Positions 49,196-58,965 of a DNA stretch of 64,000 nucleotides are shown here, piece after piece (the stretch's first letter is position 1; every line of letters begins with the position of its first letter). Both the position numbers and the translations under genes were made by a program. The stretch covers positions 283,214 to 347,213 of the forward strand of contig KN805372.1 of assembly GCA_000818945.1 (NCBI GenBank), given 5' to 3'. This DNA is from Schizochytrium sp. CCTCC M209059. Lineage: Eukaryota > Sar > Bigyra > Thraustochytrida > Thraustochytriidae. The notes below the pieces were generated by a model. The model searched no databases. It was not told where the DNA came from and worked only from the letters and a program-made list of their open reading frames with translations.

Positions 49196-50515
49196 ATGGC
49201 CGCTGATTCATCACAAGTGGCAGTGAGAGTAGATGATGATGGAACAGTGCGTCGCATCTACAACCCATCGCAAAAGTTCATCAAACTATGGGAGGACTGC
49301 GAGAACAAGGTGCACATCGATCTCGTCTACGTTCGCTACATTGCTGCCGTCGACACCGTGCAGCAGACATTCGAAATTGCCATGGGCCTGGAAATGTCAT
49401 GGCGCGCTACGAGTGCAGACCGGAAACGCTACGAGAAGAACCCATACGAGTACATTCCAGATTTTGTCCCAAACTATGAGTTCCCGAACGCCAAGTCTGA
49501 AGACCGCGAAACTCGCGCCCACCAGGACGGATCAAGCTACAAGATTATTCAAGACGAGAATGACGGCGAATACTACAACTGTATGCGCCCACTTGTCTAC
49601 CTCACTTGCATGGAGCGCTTCGAGCTCTGGAGCTTTCCCTTTGACGTGCAAGAGCTTACTGTGACGATGGACACTCCGTTCTACGATATGTCTGTGAAGA
49701 AGACCATGTACGTTCCTCCTCGCGGAGCATTTCGGATCGACGAAGAAGCATCAAAGGAGGTCAAGGTCGTTCAAGACGGCGAACCGCTACCAGGAAAGCT
49801 TGTCATCCTCAACCGCGCCTTTAGCGCGATCCCCCAGTTTCGTGCGAGACGTGTGGTGATCGAGTTCGCAGCTCGTTCAGACCCAGGCGAAGAGGATGAC
49901 GATAATGCGTACCAATACGGGCAGCTCGTGATCCGCTTCCAGCTGGAGCGCAGGTTCGAAGGATACCTTTGGCGCATTGCATTTCTGAGTATTCTTCTCG
50001 CGGTGACGGCGTTGACGTGCTTCACATTGGAGGTGGATCAGTTCGCCGAGAGACAGGCTATGCTGATGACGCTGATTCTCGCAAGCGTGGCGTTTCAGTA
50101 TGTCGTGCAGGCCGAGCTTCCGGCGGTTCCTTACGTGGTGCTGCTGGAGAAGCTAACAATCGCGACCTTTGTCTCGAACATTCTTCTCTTGTGTTTGGTG
50201 AGTCTTGTCAGCTCCACGTTTTTTTCGTCGGACCTGGCTTGGCGCAAGAAGTGGGACCGTGTTCTTGGACTGGCGTACATTGCTTTACTGTTTAGCTTTG
50301 TGTTTGGTTTCCTTGCATATGGTCTCTACCGTCGCCGAGTGGAGCTGGGCAAGCTTGAAATGGGCAGTCGCGAACTCCGAGAACTCAACTATTCGCCAAG
50401 AGATGATTCGGCCATCTTTGTTCGCGGTACAGGTCTTCACGCGGAATCTCGCACACTCGACGTCAAAGGTCAGAACGGATTTCTTAGCTTTGCCGGAAGA
50501 GACAAGGAAAAATGA
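49196..50515 (+). CDS. Pentameric ligand-gated ion channel-like protein, copy 1
   Basis: Members of this superfamily form five-subunit channels opened by a small ligand. The 439-residue protein has a beta-rich N-domain (about 35-250) with the signature loop FELWSFPFDVQELTV (142-156), though the canonical disulfide pair of animal Cys-loop receptors is absent. Four membrane helices follow: M1 256-277, M2 285-305 (MLMTLILASVAFQYVVQ), M3 313-340 and M4 357-378. Oddities: no signal peptide precedes the N-domain; M4 is followed by YRRRVELGK and a 60-residue tail, whereas typical family members end soon after M4. Positive charge after M4 would favour a cytosolic C-terminus. The ligand and ion selectivity cannot be read. 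A near-identical copy lies 4.6 kb downstream. Confidence 0.85.
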   Translation: MAADSSQVAVRVDDDGTVRRIYNPSQKFIKLWEDCENKVHIDLVYVRYIAAVDTVQQTFEIAMGLEMSWRATSADRKRYEKNPYEYIPDFVPNYEFPNAKSEDRETRAHQDGSSYKIIQDENDGEYYNCMRPLVYLTCMERFELWSFPFDVQELTVTMDTPFYDMSVKKTMYVPPRGAFRIDEEASKEVKVVQDGEPLPGKLVILNRAFSAIPQFRARRVVIEFAARSDPGEEDDDNAYQYGQLVIRFQLERRFEGYLWRIAFLSILLAVTALTCFTLEVDQFAERQAMLMTLILASVAFQYVVQAELPAVPYVVLLEKLTIATFVSNILLLCLVSLVSSTFFSSDLAWRKKWDRVLGLAYIALLFSFVFGFLAYGLYRRRVELGKLEMGSRELRELNYSPRDDSAIFVRGTGLHAESRTLDVKGQNGFLSFAGRDKEK

Positions 50516-51624
50516 TATAACCAATGCCACCAAGATGATCTGAAGTCGACTTTTGGTCGCTGAAAAGCGAGAGTGCACAACCACCGTCTTTGTATTCTTC
50601 AATGATGCCGCACACCAATTCACTTGGGCAATACCGGTTTGGGGCCTAGTAATGCTCTGGAAGTGGATTTTAGCCACAAACAAAGTCAAGCAAAAGCAGA
50701 ATGCTACTTTTTTGCTGTCTTTGAGTCGGGCCGGATATCGTACGATTTCGCACTTGCAAATATGTTTGGTTTCGCTTGGTTATGCTTCCGGTATGCTTGC
50801 TGTGGCTGGCTGATGCCTCGTTTGATGGTAAATTCCTCGCTCACAAGGCTGGTTCTGTCGCGCAAGCACCTACGACAAGCCCCCCTCTTCACTCTCAGCT
50901 CAAACAGCGAAAACAGCGAAAACGTAAACTTGGTTATTGAACTTATGATGCGTGAATGTGCACTTGCGAACGAGTCGGTCGGCTTACATCTTACAGTCCT
51001 GCTGTTAGGGCCGAAGCATCATGCGCAATGGCTGGTGTTGCAGTGGGAGTGGCTGGCTGCCGTCTATTCTTCAATAGCTGGGTGACTGCCAATGGAACAA
51101 AAAATTTTTTGGCTCTTATAAGCCGAATTGTTTGATTTGTCAACGAGTCTGTAAGTAATGACGAAAATGGCCCTCGAGTTGCGATTGACTTCAAGTTGTG
51201 TGAAGACGCGGCCGTACTGACAGTGAAAGAGCCGCAACTGTGTAAACGAAGCGGCCAGAACCGCCGCCACTATTTTGGAGCCACCCGAGCTGAGCCTTGA
51301 CTGACAGTGAGGGCAGGGATCAACGAGAGTGCACTGCAAACGCACTTCTAGATAGGCTGTGGATCTAGTTCCTTGTGCGTAAACACTCAAAAATTCTGGA
51401 AAGGTACGTATCAGTCAATCATGATTGATCGACTTTGAAGCACGCCCCCGAGCTTTCGGAGCATGCGTAAGATCATGACGTAAGGACCTGCAGAATCTGA
51501 TTCCTGGTGCGTAGACGCACAACAACTCTAGAAAGGTGTATACGTATCAGTCCAGTCAATCATGATTGATATACAATCAACCATGATTGATCGACTTTGA
51601 AGCACACTTCCGAGCGTCCGGAGC
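50516..51624. other. Intergenic region with duplicated upstream element
   Basis: About 1.1 kb. The first 0.8 kb shows no gene. From about 51365 a 130-160 base unit is tandemly duplicated up to and into the start of the next gene (listed separately). Confidence 0.6.
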
Positions 51625-51655
51625 ATGCGCAAGATCATGATGAAAGGACCTACAG
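51365..51655 (+). repeat. Tandem duplication spanning the start codon of the cysteine-rich membrane protein
   Basis: Unit 1 (about 51365-51492) and unit 2 (about 51497-51655) share cctTGtGCGTA-type starts, gaaaggt, cgtatcagt, the palindrome tcaatcatgattga, gatcgactttgaagcac and gagcatgcg.aagatcatga. Both contain an ATG at equivalent places (51463 and 51625, 162 bases apart). Unit 1 reads only six codons (MRKIMT) before a stop, whereas unit 2 opens the gene. An extra 20-base imperfect copy of the palindrome (51577-51590) lengthens unit 2. Confidence 0.9.
51415..51428. promoter_or_regulatory. Perfect 14-base palindrome TCAATCATGATTGA, first copy
   Basis: An identical copy occurs at 51556-51569 and a one-mismatch copy at 51577-51590. 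All three lie within 210 bases upstream of ATG 51625, so a dimeric factor may bind. Confidence 0.5.
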
Positions 51656-53118
51656 GAGTTGTGGACGAGCAAACCCGCAAAAGCACGATGTTGATGGTAT
51701 TCTTGCGAAAGCCTCAGTTGCCACTGGCGGTAGCCCTGCTCGCCCTGCAGGGTGACTATGTTCTCGGCGAGGCTTGCCCGGATCAAGGATCAGTAGAAGC
51801 AGCACAAAACTATTGCACCTCGGGCATCTTTAGCTCCAGCACATCTGGTGGATACGGGACCTACACGTGTGGTTCGTGCTCTGGAACAGGCCAGATTTGC
51901 TCGGGATGCGGCGAAAGCAGCAGCGGCTCTGGGGGAAGCGGATCCACTGGATCCGGCGGGATAACATCGCCTGAGAGTTGTCCTGATTTGTCTGCTTCTC
52001 AGCTAAACAGCTACTGTACTTCCGGTTTGAATTCGTATGTCGTCAACGGCTTTGGCACGTATTCCTGCAGCTCGTGCTCCGGGCAGGGCGAAGTTTGCCC
52101 GAGCCCGCCATGTGACTCGTCAGTTTCGACAGACCCACAATCGCCGTGTCCTCCTGCGCAGATCAAAGTTATCTCGTGTGACGCCCTTGAGTCAGTCTGC
52201 AGCTCGAACGGATACGGGAGTCTCGCCAGCGCAGATGTCGACACAGATGGCGGAACCTACTCTTGCACGAGCTGCTCGACAGCCGCCGTCACAATTGACA
52301 GCGACGAAGGTACCTTGGATGAGGGCCTTCCAAATGGACTTCGGGAGGAAGATCAGCTTCTGATTGTGGGCCTATACATTGGTTTCGCTCTGGTCGCTTA
52401 TGCGGTATCAGTTGCGCTTGCGAGTCGTCGCGGCGTGTCGCTCTTCGCATGCACCTCCCAAAGCACCTCTGTGGCAAGTCGGCTGGCCAAGCATCCACTG
52501 CTGATTCTGCTTTGCTTTCAAGGTCCATGGGAAAGCATTCAGGAGTGGATCAATTTAGCGCTGAGTTTCGCTCTGGCGATTACGCTTGAGAGCGCGCAGC
52601 TCTTTGAGGTGTATACAGAATCTTCGGGGAACTGCTACAAGCAGGTCTCGTCGACGACGACAGTCATCAATTCTTCGACGACAACAACGACGACCACATC
52701 AGGGCTCCAACTTGCATTTTCTGGTGCGAAGCTGGCTGTCGTCACCTTCGTTGGCGGCGCTTTGCTTGGACGTGCATCTTCAAATGTTCGTAGAACATTA
52801 GATACTGTCAAAGATGACATCATCATCCTTTTCATCGCCCTAACGTGTGTGTTAGTAGTCATGCCTCTCGCCGTGACAAGGTCGTACGGCGGTCTTCGTG
52901 AGGAATTCCCCGAAATCACACCAGCAACGATCATCAAGGAGTATGGCGAAGTTTTCGCCTTATCCACGGCGATCAATTGGATGTTCTTTGAGCCAATCAA
53001 GGTGTGCGTCTTTACCATGTTTCCGTTCCTTTCTTGCGAATCCGAGCCGAGCGATGGTCGTCTGGACGACAGAAACGGGACGGCTGTGGTTGGCAGCGCC
53101 AAGGTTGACGATGTTTGA
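51625..53118 (+). CDS. Cysteine-rich multipass membrane protein between the channel copies
   Basis: The 497-residue protein starts at ATG 51625 and has a hydrophobic leader (about 28-45, LPLAVALLALQGDYVLG) with an alternative ATG inside it. Three imperfect cysteine-rich repeats follow (about 50-95, 115-160 and 170-215), each ending in a G.GTYSCSSCSG-like motif and joined by Ser/Gly-rich spacers. The second half has about five hydrophobic helices (near 245-265, 285-325, 370-385, 393-415 and 445-465). A Thr-rich loop (TTTTTTTSG) lies around residue 350. I recognise no family. An extracellular, disulfide-rich N-domain on a membrane body is the plain reading. Its position between two channel genes makes an accessory role conceivable but unproven. 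Confidence 0.7.
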   Translation: MRKIMMKGPTGVVDEQTRKSTMLMVFLRKPQLPLAVALLALQGDYVLGEACPDQGSVEAAQNYCTSGIFSSSTSGGYGTYTCGSCSGTGQICSGCGESSSGSGGSGSTGSGGITSPESCPDLSASQLNSYCTSGLNSYVVNGFGTYSCSSCSGQGEVCPSPPCDSSVSTDPQSPCPPAQIKVISCDALESVCSSNGYGSLASADVDTDGGTYSCTSCSTAAVTIDSDEGTLDEGLPNGLREEDQLLIVGLYIGFALVAYAVSVALASRRGVSLFACTSQSTSVASRLAKHPLLILLCFQGPWESIQEWINLALSFALAITLESAQLFEVYTESSGNCYKQVSSTTTVINSSTTTTTTTSGLQLAFSGAKLAVVTFVGGALLGRASSNVRRTLDTVKDDIIILFIALTCVLVVMPLAVTRSYGGLREEFPEITPATIIKEYGEVFALSTAINWMFFEPIKVCVFTMFPFLSCESEPSDGRLDDRNGTAVVGSAKVDDV

Positions 53119-53621
53119 TCGATTCGTGCGCTTATGGCTTCCGTGTGACGGAAGGGTGTTTAGCGAACACCTGCTCGCTTTTTCTCGAACACCGAGATGT
53201 ATGACATTTCGGCGAGTCTACTCCATAGCTGCACAAGTACGTTTCTCTGAAGGAAAGAGTCCTTCACAATTATTATAGACGATTCACTTGTTTGCGAATT
53301 TATTTGCTATTGTTCTTATCTTTGTAGAGTTCTAATGTCAGCAGGACTTAACATTAGGCAACAGAGCAATAATGAACATGTCTTTCGATCACAAGCAACC
53401 GTGCGTGGGGGAATTCTCGGATTGCTCAATACGATGACCCGTTTCAGTCGTGTGCACATCATCATTGTCCCTGTATTTTGTACCTTTTTTCTGCAGTCGA
53501 GGGGTGTGCGCACAGCACAGCATGGGTGGAAGCGACACGTGCAGTCCTGGTTGGGGTGGGTGGGTACCCGGGTACTGGCTGCAAAAGTGTGCACAACTTC
53601 GGGACGCTTGGGCAAGCAAGC

Positions 53622-53662
<41 letters not shown>

Positions 53663-53789
53663 ACCTCGTTTCCCGCGCGCGCACGGTGAACTTATCGGTG
53701 TCCGTGAGCCACGACCAGGGAGAGGGAAGGGGAGAAGGGGAAGGGGGAGGGGTTGCGGGCAATCCATCGCTTGTTTGACTGCAAGGAGA
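53119..53789. other. Leader/promoter region of channel copy 2
   Basis: No gene. Contains the AGCA repeat at 53612-53663 and a G-rich gggagaggg... stretch near 53717-53755. The frame of the channel is open through the repeat back to 53478 but has no ATG before 53790. Confidence 0.5.
53612..53663 (+). repeat. (AGCA/CAAG)n repeat in channel copy 2 leader
   Basis: About twelve tetranucleotide copies on the sense strand, 127-178 bases before the ATG. Similar to the sense-strand leaders of the dioxygenase and F-box genes. Confidence 0.95.
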
Positions 53790-55124
53790 ATGGATGACGA
53801 GAAGAGCGCACCGGGCAGGAGCCAGGTGACAGTGGCGATGGACGAGGATGGGACGGTGCGTCGCATCTACAACCCATCGCAAAAGTTCATCAAACTATGG
53901 GAGGACTGCGAGAACAAGGTGCACATCGATCTCGTCTACGTTCGCTACATTGCTGCCGTCGACACCGTGCAGCAGACATTCGAAATTGCCATGGGCCTGG
54001 AAATGTCATGGCGCGCTACGAGTGCAGACCGGAAACGCTACGAGAAGAACCCATACGAGTACATTCCAGATTTTGTCCCAAACTATGAGTTCCCGAACGC
54101 CAAGTCTGAAGACCGCGAAACTCGCGCCCACCAGGACGGATCAAGCTACAAGATTATTCAAGACGAGAATGACGGCGAATACTACAACTGTATGCGCCCA
54201 CTTGTCTACCTCACTTGCATGGAGCGCTTCGAGCTCTGGAGCTTTCCCTTTGACGTGCAAGAGCTTACTGTGACGATGGACACTCCGTTCTACGATATGT
54301 CTGTGAAGAAGACCATGTACGTTCCTCCTCGCGGAGCATTTCGGATCGACGAAGAAGCATCAAAGGAGGTCAAGGTCGTTCAAGACGGCGAACCGCTACC
54401 AGGAAAGCTTGTCATCCTCAACCGCGCCTTTAGCGCGATCCCCCAGTTTCGTGCGAGACGTGTGGTGATCGAGTTCGCAGCTCGTTCCGACGAGGGCGAA
54501 GAGGACGATGACGACGCGTACCAATACGGGCAGCTCGTGATCCGCTTCCAGCTGGAGCGCAGGTTCGAAGGATACCTTTGGCGCATTGCATTTCTGAGTA
54601 TTCTTCTCGCGGTGACGGCGTTGACGTGCTTCACATTGGAGGTGGATCAGTTCGCCGAGAGACAGGCTATGCTGATGACGCTGATTCTCGCAAGCGTGGC
54701 GTTTCAGTATGTCGTGCAGGCCGAGCTTCCGGCGGTTCCTTACGTGGTGCTGCTGGAGAAGCTAACAATCGCGACCTTTGTCTCGAACATTCTTCTCTTG
54801 TGTCTGGTGAGTCTTGTCAGCTCCACGTTTTTTTCGTCGGATCTGGCTTGGCGCAAGAAGTGGGACAGTGTTCTTGGACTGGCGTACATTGCTTTACTGT
54901 TTAGCTTTGTGTTTGGTTTCCTTGCATATGGTCTCTACCGTCGCCGAGTGGAGCTGGGCAAGCTTGAAATGGGCAGTCGCGAACTCCGAGACCTCAACTA
55001 TGTGCAAAAAGAAGATTCGGCCATCTTTGTTCGCGGTACAGGTCTTCACGCGGAATCTCGCACACTCGACGTCAAAGGTCAGAACGGTTTTCTTAGCTTT
55101 GCTGGAAATGACAAGGACAATTAG
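53790..55124 (+). CDS. Pentameric ligand-gated ion channel-like protein, copy 2
   Basis: The 444-residue product has the same features as the copy at 49196: N-domain with FELWSFPFDVQELTV, M1-M4, RRR after M4 and the same C-tail. From GTVRRIYNPSQKF onward the two proteins differ at only about a dozen residues: the acidic loop before M1 (EGEEDDDDAYQ against PGEEDDDNAYQ), WDSV/WDRV, DLNYVQKE/ELNYSPRD, and the last few residues. The N-terminal 20 residues differ (MDDEKSAPGRSQVTVAMDED). Silent sites are also almost identical, whereas leader and 3' flank are unrelated. Again no signal peptide is visible. It may assemble with copy 1. Confidence 0.85.
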   Translation: MDDEKSAPGRSQVTVAMDEDGTVRRIYNPSQKFIKLWEDCENKVHIDLVYVRYIAAVDTVQQTFEIAMGLEMSWRATSADRKRYEKNPYEYIPDFVPNYEFPNAKSEDRETRAHQDGSSYKIIQDENDGEYYNCMRPLVYLTCMERFELWSFPFDVQELTVTMDTPFYDMSVKKTMYVPPRGAFRIDEEASKEVKVVQDGEPLPGKLVILNRAFSAIPQFRARRVVIEFAARSDEGEEDDDDAYQYGQLVIRFQLERRFEGYLWRIAFLSILLAVTALTCFTLEVDQFAERQAMLMTLILASVAFQYVVQAELPAVPYVVLLEKLTIATFVSNILLLCLVSLVSSTFFSSDLAWRKKWDSVLGLAYIALLFSFVFGFLAYGLYRRRVELGKLEMGSRELRDLNYVQKEDSAIFVRGTGLHAESRTLDVKGQNGFLSFAGNDKDN

Positions 55125-55345
55125 AGAGATAATCATAATGAGGCCCTGACTCGAATCAACGTACAGGCCCACGACTTTCTCTTTTTCTTTTTCTTTTCTC
55201 TTTCTTTCTTCAACGAGATCGGAGAAGGTTTTCTCTTTGCTTTTCATCGACTCGCTTTTCATAAAGATTTTCTCGTCGCTGAAAGATGATTCTTTAATTC
55301 AAAAACGCAACTACGAAGGTGCAACCCAAATCTCTTTGAAGGACC

Positions 55346-56296
55346 ATGCCACGCGCCACTGTGCTCGATGGCGGCATGGGTCGCGAGTTACACGCAATGG
55401 GAGCGCCGGTCCGACAACCAGAGTGGTCAGCGCTGCCGCTCATGGAGACGCCGGACCTCGTTCGGGAGGCGCATCTAAGATTTGCACACGCTGGGGCCGA
55501 GGTCTTAACCTCCAACGCGTACGCGGTGGTCCCCTTCCATATCGGCGCGGAGGTCTTCGACAAGCGTGGAAGCGAACTTGCGCGCAAGGCCGTACAGCTC
55601 GCCAAGGAAGCTGCGGAGAAGTTTGCAGCCGAAGCTCCTGGTCGACCCAAGCCGCGCATTGCCGCGTCCATGCCGCCTCCGCTAGGAAGCTACCATCTTG
55701 AATTTACCGAGAATGAGGCAGAAGCGCGGCGTATCTGGACCGTTTTGCTTCGCGCCCAGGCCGATTTGTGCGACCAGTTGTCGCTTGAGACCCTTTCTAG
55801 CATTGCAGAAACACGCGTGGGCCTAGAAATGTGTGCCAAAGAAAACAAACCTGTGTGGGTCTCTTGCTCGCTTTGCCATGACGAGCCGGCGCGTCTGCGT
55901 TCGGGTGAATCCGTGGCTGATTGGGTCCGTGCTATATATGCGTCAAATGAGGAGCACGGGCGTTGTGTGGAGGCCCTCCTCTTCAACTGTTCGCGACTTG
56001 AAATTATGGAGTCTGCGGTGCGCGTTGCTGCTTTAACGCTTGCCGAACTCAACGCGACGGCTTCAACCCCGGCTGCACTGCGCATTGGCGTGTATGCAAA
56101 CGCATTTTGCGTGAATCAAATGCCAGAGGCCAACACGACAATTCTTTCGATGCGTGAGGAGATCACCCCTGAATTTTATGCAGACTACGCCAAGCAATGG
56201 ATCGTCGCGGGCGCTTCTATTGTTGGAGGTTGCTGCGGCATCGGGCCTGCTCATATTGCGCAGATCGCAAAGATTCGCAACGAACAAGAGCAATGA
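55346..56296 (+). CDS. Homocysteine S-methyltransferase family protein
   Basis: These zinc enzymes transfer a methyl group (from S-methylmethionine, betaine or AdoMet) to homocysteine to make methionine. The 316-residue protein begins VLDGGMGRELHAMGAP, the family's first strand and loop. It has LTSNAYAVVPFHIG, ASMPPPLGSYH, the ligand Cys215 in LLFNCSRLEIM, and the pair Cys296-Cys297 in VGGCCGIGPAHIA. All three zinc cysteines are therefore present. The length fits the single-domain S-methylmethionine-dependent branch (MHT/YitJ-like N-domain size) rather than MetH. ATG 55346 is preceded by a reasonable context (ggaccATG). No targeting sequence. Confidence 0.93.
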   Translation: MPRATVLDGGMGRELHAMGAPVRQPEWSALPLMETPDLVREAHLRFAHAGAEVLTSNAYAVVPFHIGAEVFDKRGSELARKAVQLAKEAAEKFAAEAPGRPKPRIAASMPPPLGSYHLEFTENEAEARRIWTVLLRAQADLCDQLSLETLSSIAETRVGLEMCAKENKPVWVSCSLCHDEPARLRSGESVADWVRAIYASNEEHGRCVEALLFNCSRLEIMESAVRVAALTLAELNATASTPAALRIGVYANAFCVNQMPEANTTILSMREEITPEFYADYAKQWIVAGASIVGGCCGIGPAHIAQIAKIRNEQEQ

Positions 56297-56700
56297 AATC
56301 ACCCACAAAAAGTAGGCTACCCAAGTCTTAATGTTGATCTTGCGCACTGAAATCATCTTGCAACACGTGCATGACGATCTAATTGTGAAAGTTGGGCCTG
56401 CCGAGCCCAAAGTTTAGGCACAGTCTGGAATAAAGTTACCAAGCAATGAATTGCTGCTGATACTTTCATAATTAGCGATTGCGGCGAAAAAGACAAAAGT
56501 AAAAGGTAGAGAAATATTTTCGTTTTTAATTTCGAATTCTTTTCCCCCCCAAAAAAAGGGAAGACATGTATGCTTCAAGCTTGTACATTGATGATATTAC
56601 TAGCGAATTTGCAGGTCTGATCTGACGGTTCGCCGCATCCTCCTCCCCCGCCAGTGGGAGAAAAGAGCGACGGTGGCGCGCGGCCGGACGGCTGGCTCGT
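56297..56700. other. Convergent 3' region of methyltransferase and epimerase
   Basis: AT-rich 3' flank of about 0.4 kb. No gene and no strong repeat are seen. Confidence 0.5.
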
Positions 56701-58074
56701 CTACTTGTACAGCTCAAAGACCACGCACTTGCGGGGCTCCGGACCCGTGTCCTCCGCGCCCTCAGGACGGAACCCGTTCGGGTTTTGGCTCTGCCAACGC
56801 CATGAGTCGGCAACGGCCTCTTCAATGCCAAGCTTGGCCTCCCAGCCAAGCTCCTCGCGGGCCTTGGAGGGATCACCGTAGCAGGTGCCGATATCTCCGG
56901 CACGGCGCGGGGCAATCCTGTAGGGGACCTCGTGGCCGCAAGCCTTTTCCATGTGCTTGACCATTTCGAGCACCGAGGTGCCATTGCCGGTGCCGAGGTT
57001 GTAGGCCTGTGCGCCCATGCCCCTGTCCTTGAGGACCTTTTCGATGGCGGCCACGTGGCCCTTGGCAAGGTCCACGACATGGATGTAGTCGCGAACACCA
57101 GTGCCGTCTGGGGTATCCCAGTCATCACCAAAGACGCTGAGCTCCTTGAGCTTGCCAACAGCCACCTGCGAGATATACGGCAGCAAGTTGTTAGGGATGC
57201 CCTTGGGGTCCTCACCGATGAGTCCGCTCGGGTGCGCGCCGACCGGGTTGAAGTAACGAAGGAGAGCAACACTCCACTTTTCCTGTTTTTCCATAACAGT
57301 TCAATTCAGCCAGGTTAAAGAGTTGAATTGGAATTTGCACGTTTTTTGTATGTTTGGTGTTTCGTTCGTCGACCACATGGGGACAAAACACAATTCGATC
57401 GAGGTGGAAACAGCTAAAATGTCAGACTGGGAACGACTCATCCATATCCTGGATCCTAAGACCACGAATGAGAGAAAAAACAAACTTACGGGGCTGCTCA
57501 CGTCGACATCGCGGAAGATCTCTTCGATGAAGAGCTTGGTCTTGCCATAGGGGTTCGTGGAACGCAGGGGATGTGTCTCCGGGATGGGGTTCTCCTCCGG
57601 GTCACCATAGACAGTTGCGCTGCTCGAAAAGGCGACCGCGTGGCAGTCGTGCTTGTCAAGCAGGTGAATCAGGTTGATGGTGCTGTTGAGGTTGTTGGCG
57701 TGGTACATGAGCGGGAGCTTGACGCTCTCGCCAACAGCCTTGAGGCCGGCAAAGTGGATGCATGCGTGAAAGGGCGCGAATTCGTCAAAGATTTTCTCGG
57801 CCGCCCTGAGGTCCACCAAGTCGCACTCGGCGACGAGAATGTCCTCCTCGTCGCACCCGGTGATCTTGCGGACACGCTCGAGGGACTCAATGTTGGAGTT
57901 GTCAAAGTTGTCCACCACGACCACACGGAAGCCGGCCTCCAGGAGCTCGATGACGGTGTGCGAGCCGATGTAGCCCGCGCCACCGGTAACAAGGACGCAC
58001 TCCTTGGGCGATGCGCGCGCCTTTTCAATCATCTCCGTGCTGCTGCTCAGCACGCTCGCGGCGTTGTTGCCCAT
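56701..58074 (-). CDS. GALE: UDP-glucose/UDP-galactose 4-epimerase (two exons)
   Basis: GALE interconverts UDP-glucose and UDP-galactose using tightly bound NAD. The coding exons are 57490-58074 and 56701-57282 on the minus strand, joined across a 207-base GTAAGT..CAG intron. The splice gives FRDVDVSSP-EKWSVALLRYF, exactly the family pattern. The 388-residue product has the NAD-binding TGGAGYIGSH (30-39), the catalytic Ser in AFSSSATVYG (about 151) and Tyr176-x3-Lys180 in NPYGKTK. It also has RYFNPVGAHPSG, PNNLLPYISQVA and DGTGVRDYIHVVDLAKGH. The ATG at 58074 (MGNNAASV) is preferred; an in-frame ATG at 58161 would add 29 residues. The retained intron ends quickly in stops. Confidence 0.95.
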
Positions 58075-58193
58075 TGTGCTCTTGCTGCTGCCTCCGCTCG
58101 TCTGCGCTGCGGACCGTCGTTTCCACCTCCTCGTCAGCGAGTCTTGCACCCAGCCCGGCATCCTCCTCTCCGTCTGCTCCGCCTCCCTCGCCT

Positions 58194-58229
58194 CGCCTGC
58201 TCGCCTGCTCGCCTGCTCGCCTGCTCGCG
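58194..58229. repeat. (GCCTGCTC)n repeat in GALE leader
   Basis: Four copies of an 8-9 base unit that read GAGCAGGC on the sense (minus) strand, about 120 bases before the GALE ATG. Confidence 0.85.
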
Positions 58230-58872
58230 AACGGGGTCTGTCTGTCTGTCTGCGTGCCCGCCTGCCCGCCCGCCCATCATCAATCTCCGGGCCCAGTCCC
58301 ATTCCCGATCACGGCGCACGGGCGCCACGCCGCGGCCAGTCACGCGCGGCGCAGCACCGGGGCCGCCTCTCTGCCCTCGCGCACGCGCCTCTGCGCGGCC
58401 TGCGGAGTCCAGGCCGCGTCCATTTTGCCACGCCCGCCGCGAACCTACCTGGCGCGTCGAGCTTCTCGCTCTTCTTTCCTCCCGCGTTTCCGTTTTGCCA
58501 GCTCAGCCCCGCTCCCCGGGCTTCTTCCCCTCCTTCCTCCCTCCCTCCCTCCACTGGCGCTTTCCCTGTTTCTCCGCTTCTTTTCTCCACTTGCGCGCCC
58601 CTGCTCCAAGTCGACCCGGTCTCGGTGTGCCGATTTACTTCATTTTTTTACGTTCGTACTACACGCTTGACCTGCGCAACCCTTTTCCCGCGGCCGCCGC
58701 GTGTCTCGGCTGCTGGGCGCTCTCTGTCTCTTTCTTTATCCCTTGCGCGGCGACAAGGCCCCGAGAGAGCCGCGACGCCGGCCCGACGCGGCCCGACGCG
58801 AGGCGGGGCGGGGCCTGGTGTGGTGGGCCTGGTACAAGGCGACCACCGCGTGGAAGAGGCTTTTGGCGGCTT

Positions 58873-58912
58873 CGCCTTGCTTGCCTTGCTTGCTCTGCTT
58901 GCTTGCTTGCTC
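58873..58912. repeat. CTTGC-type repeat
   Basis: Interrupted gccttgcttg/ctgcttgcttgc copies, reading GCAAGCAAG on the minus strand. Confidence 0.8.
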
Positions 58913-58965
58913 ACGTGCCGGCCTCGCGAGGCTTATTCTCTTCTGAGGAGGACGTCGACGACGCG

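Noticed and set aside
50553..51085. Overlapping open frames after channel copy 1
   Set aside because: No sustained codon bias, alternative frames overlap, and nothing resembling a domain; most likely 3' flank.
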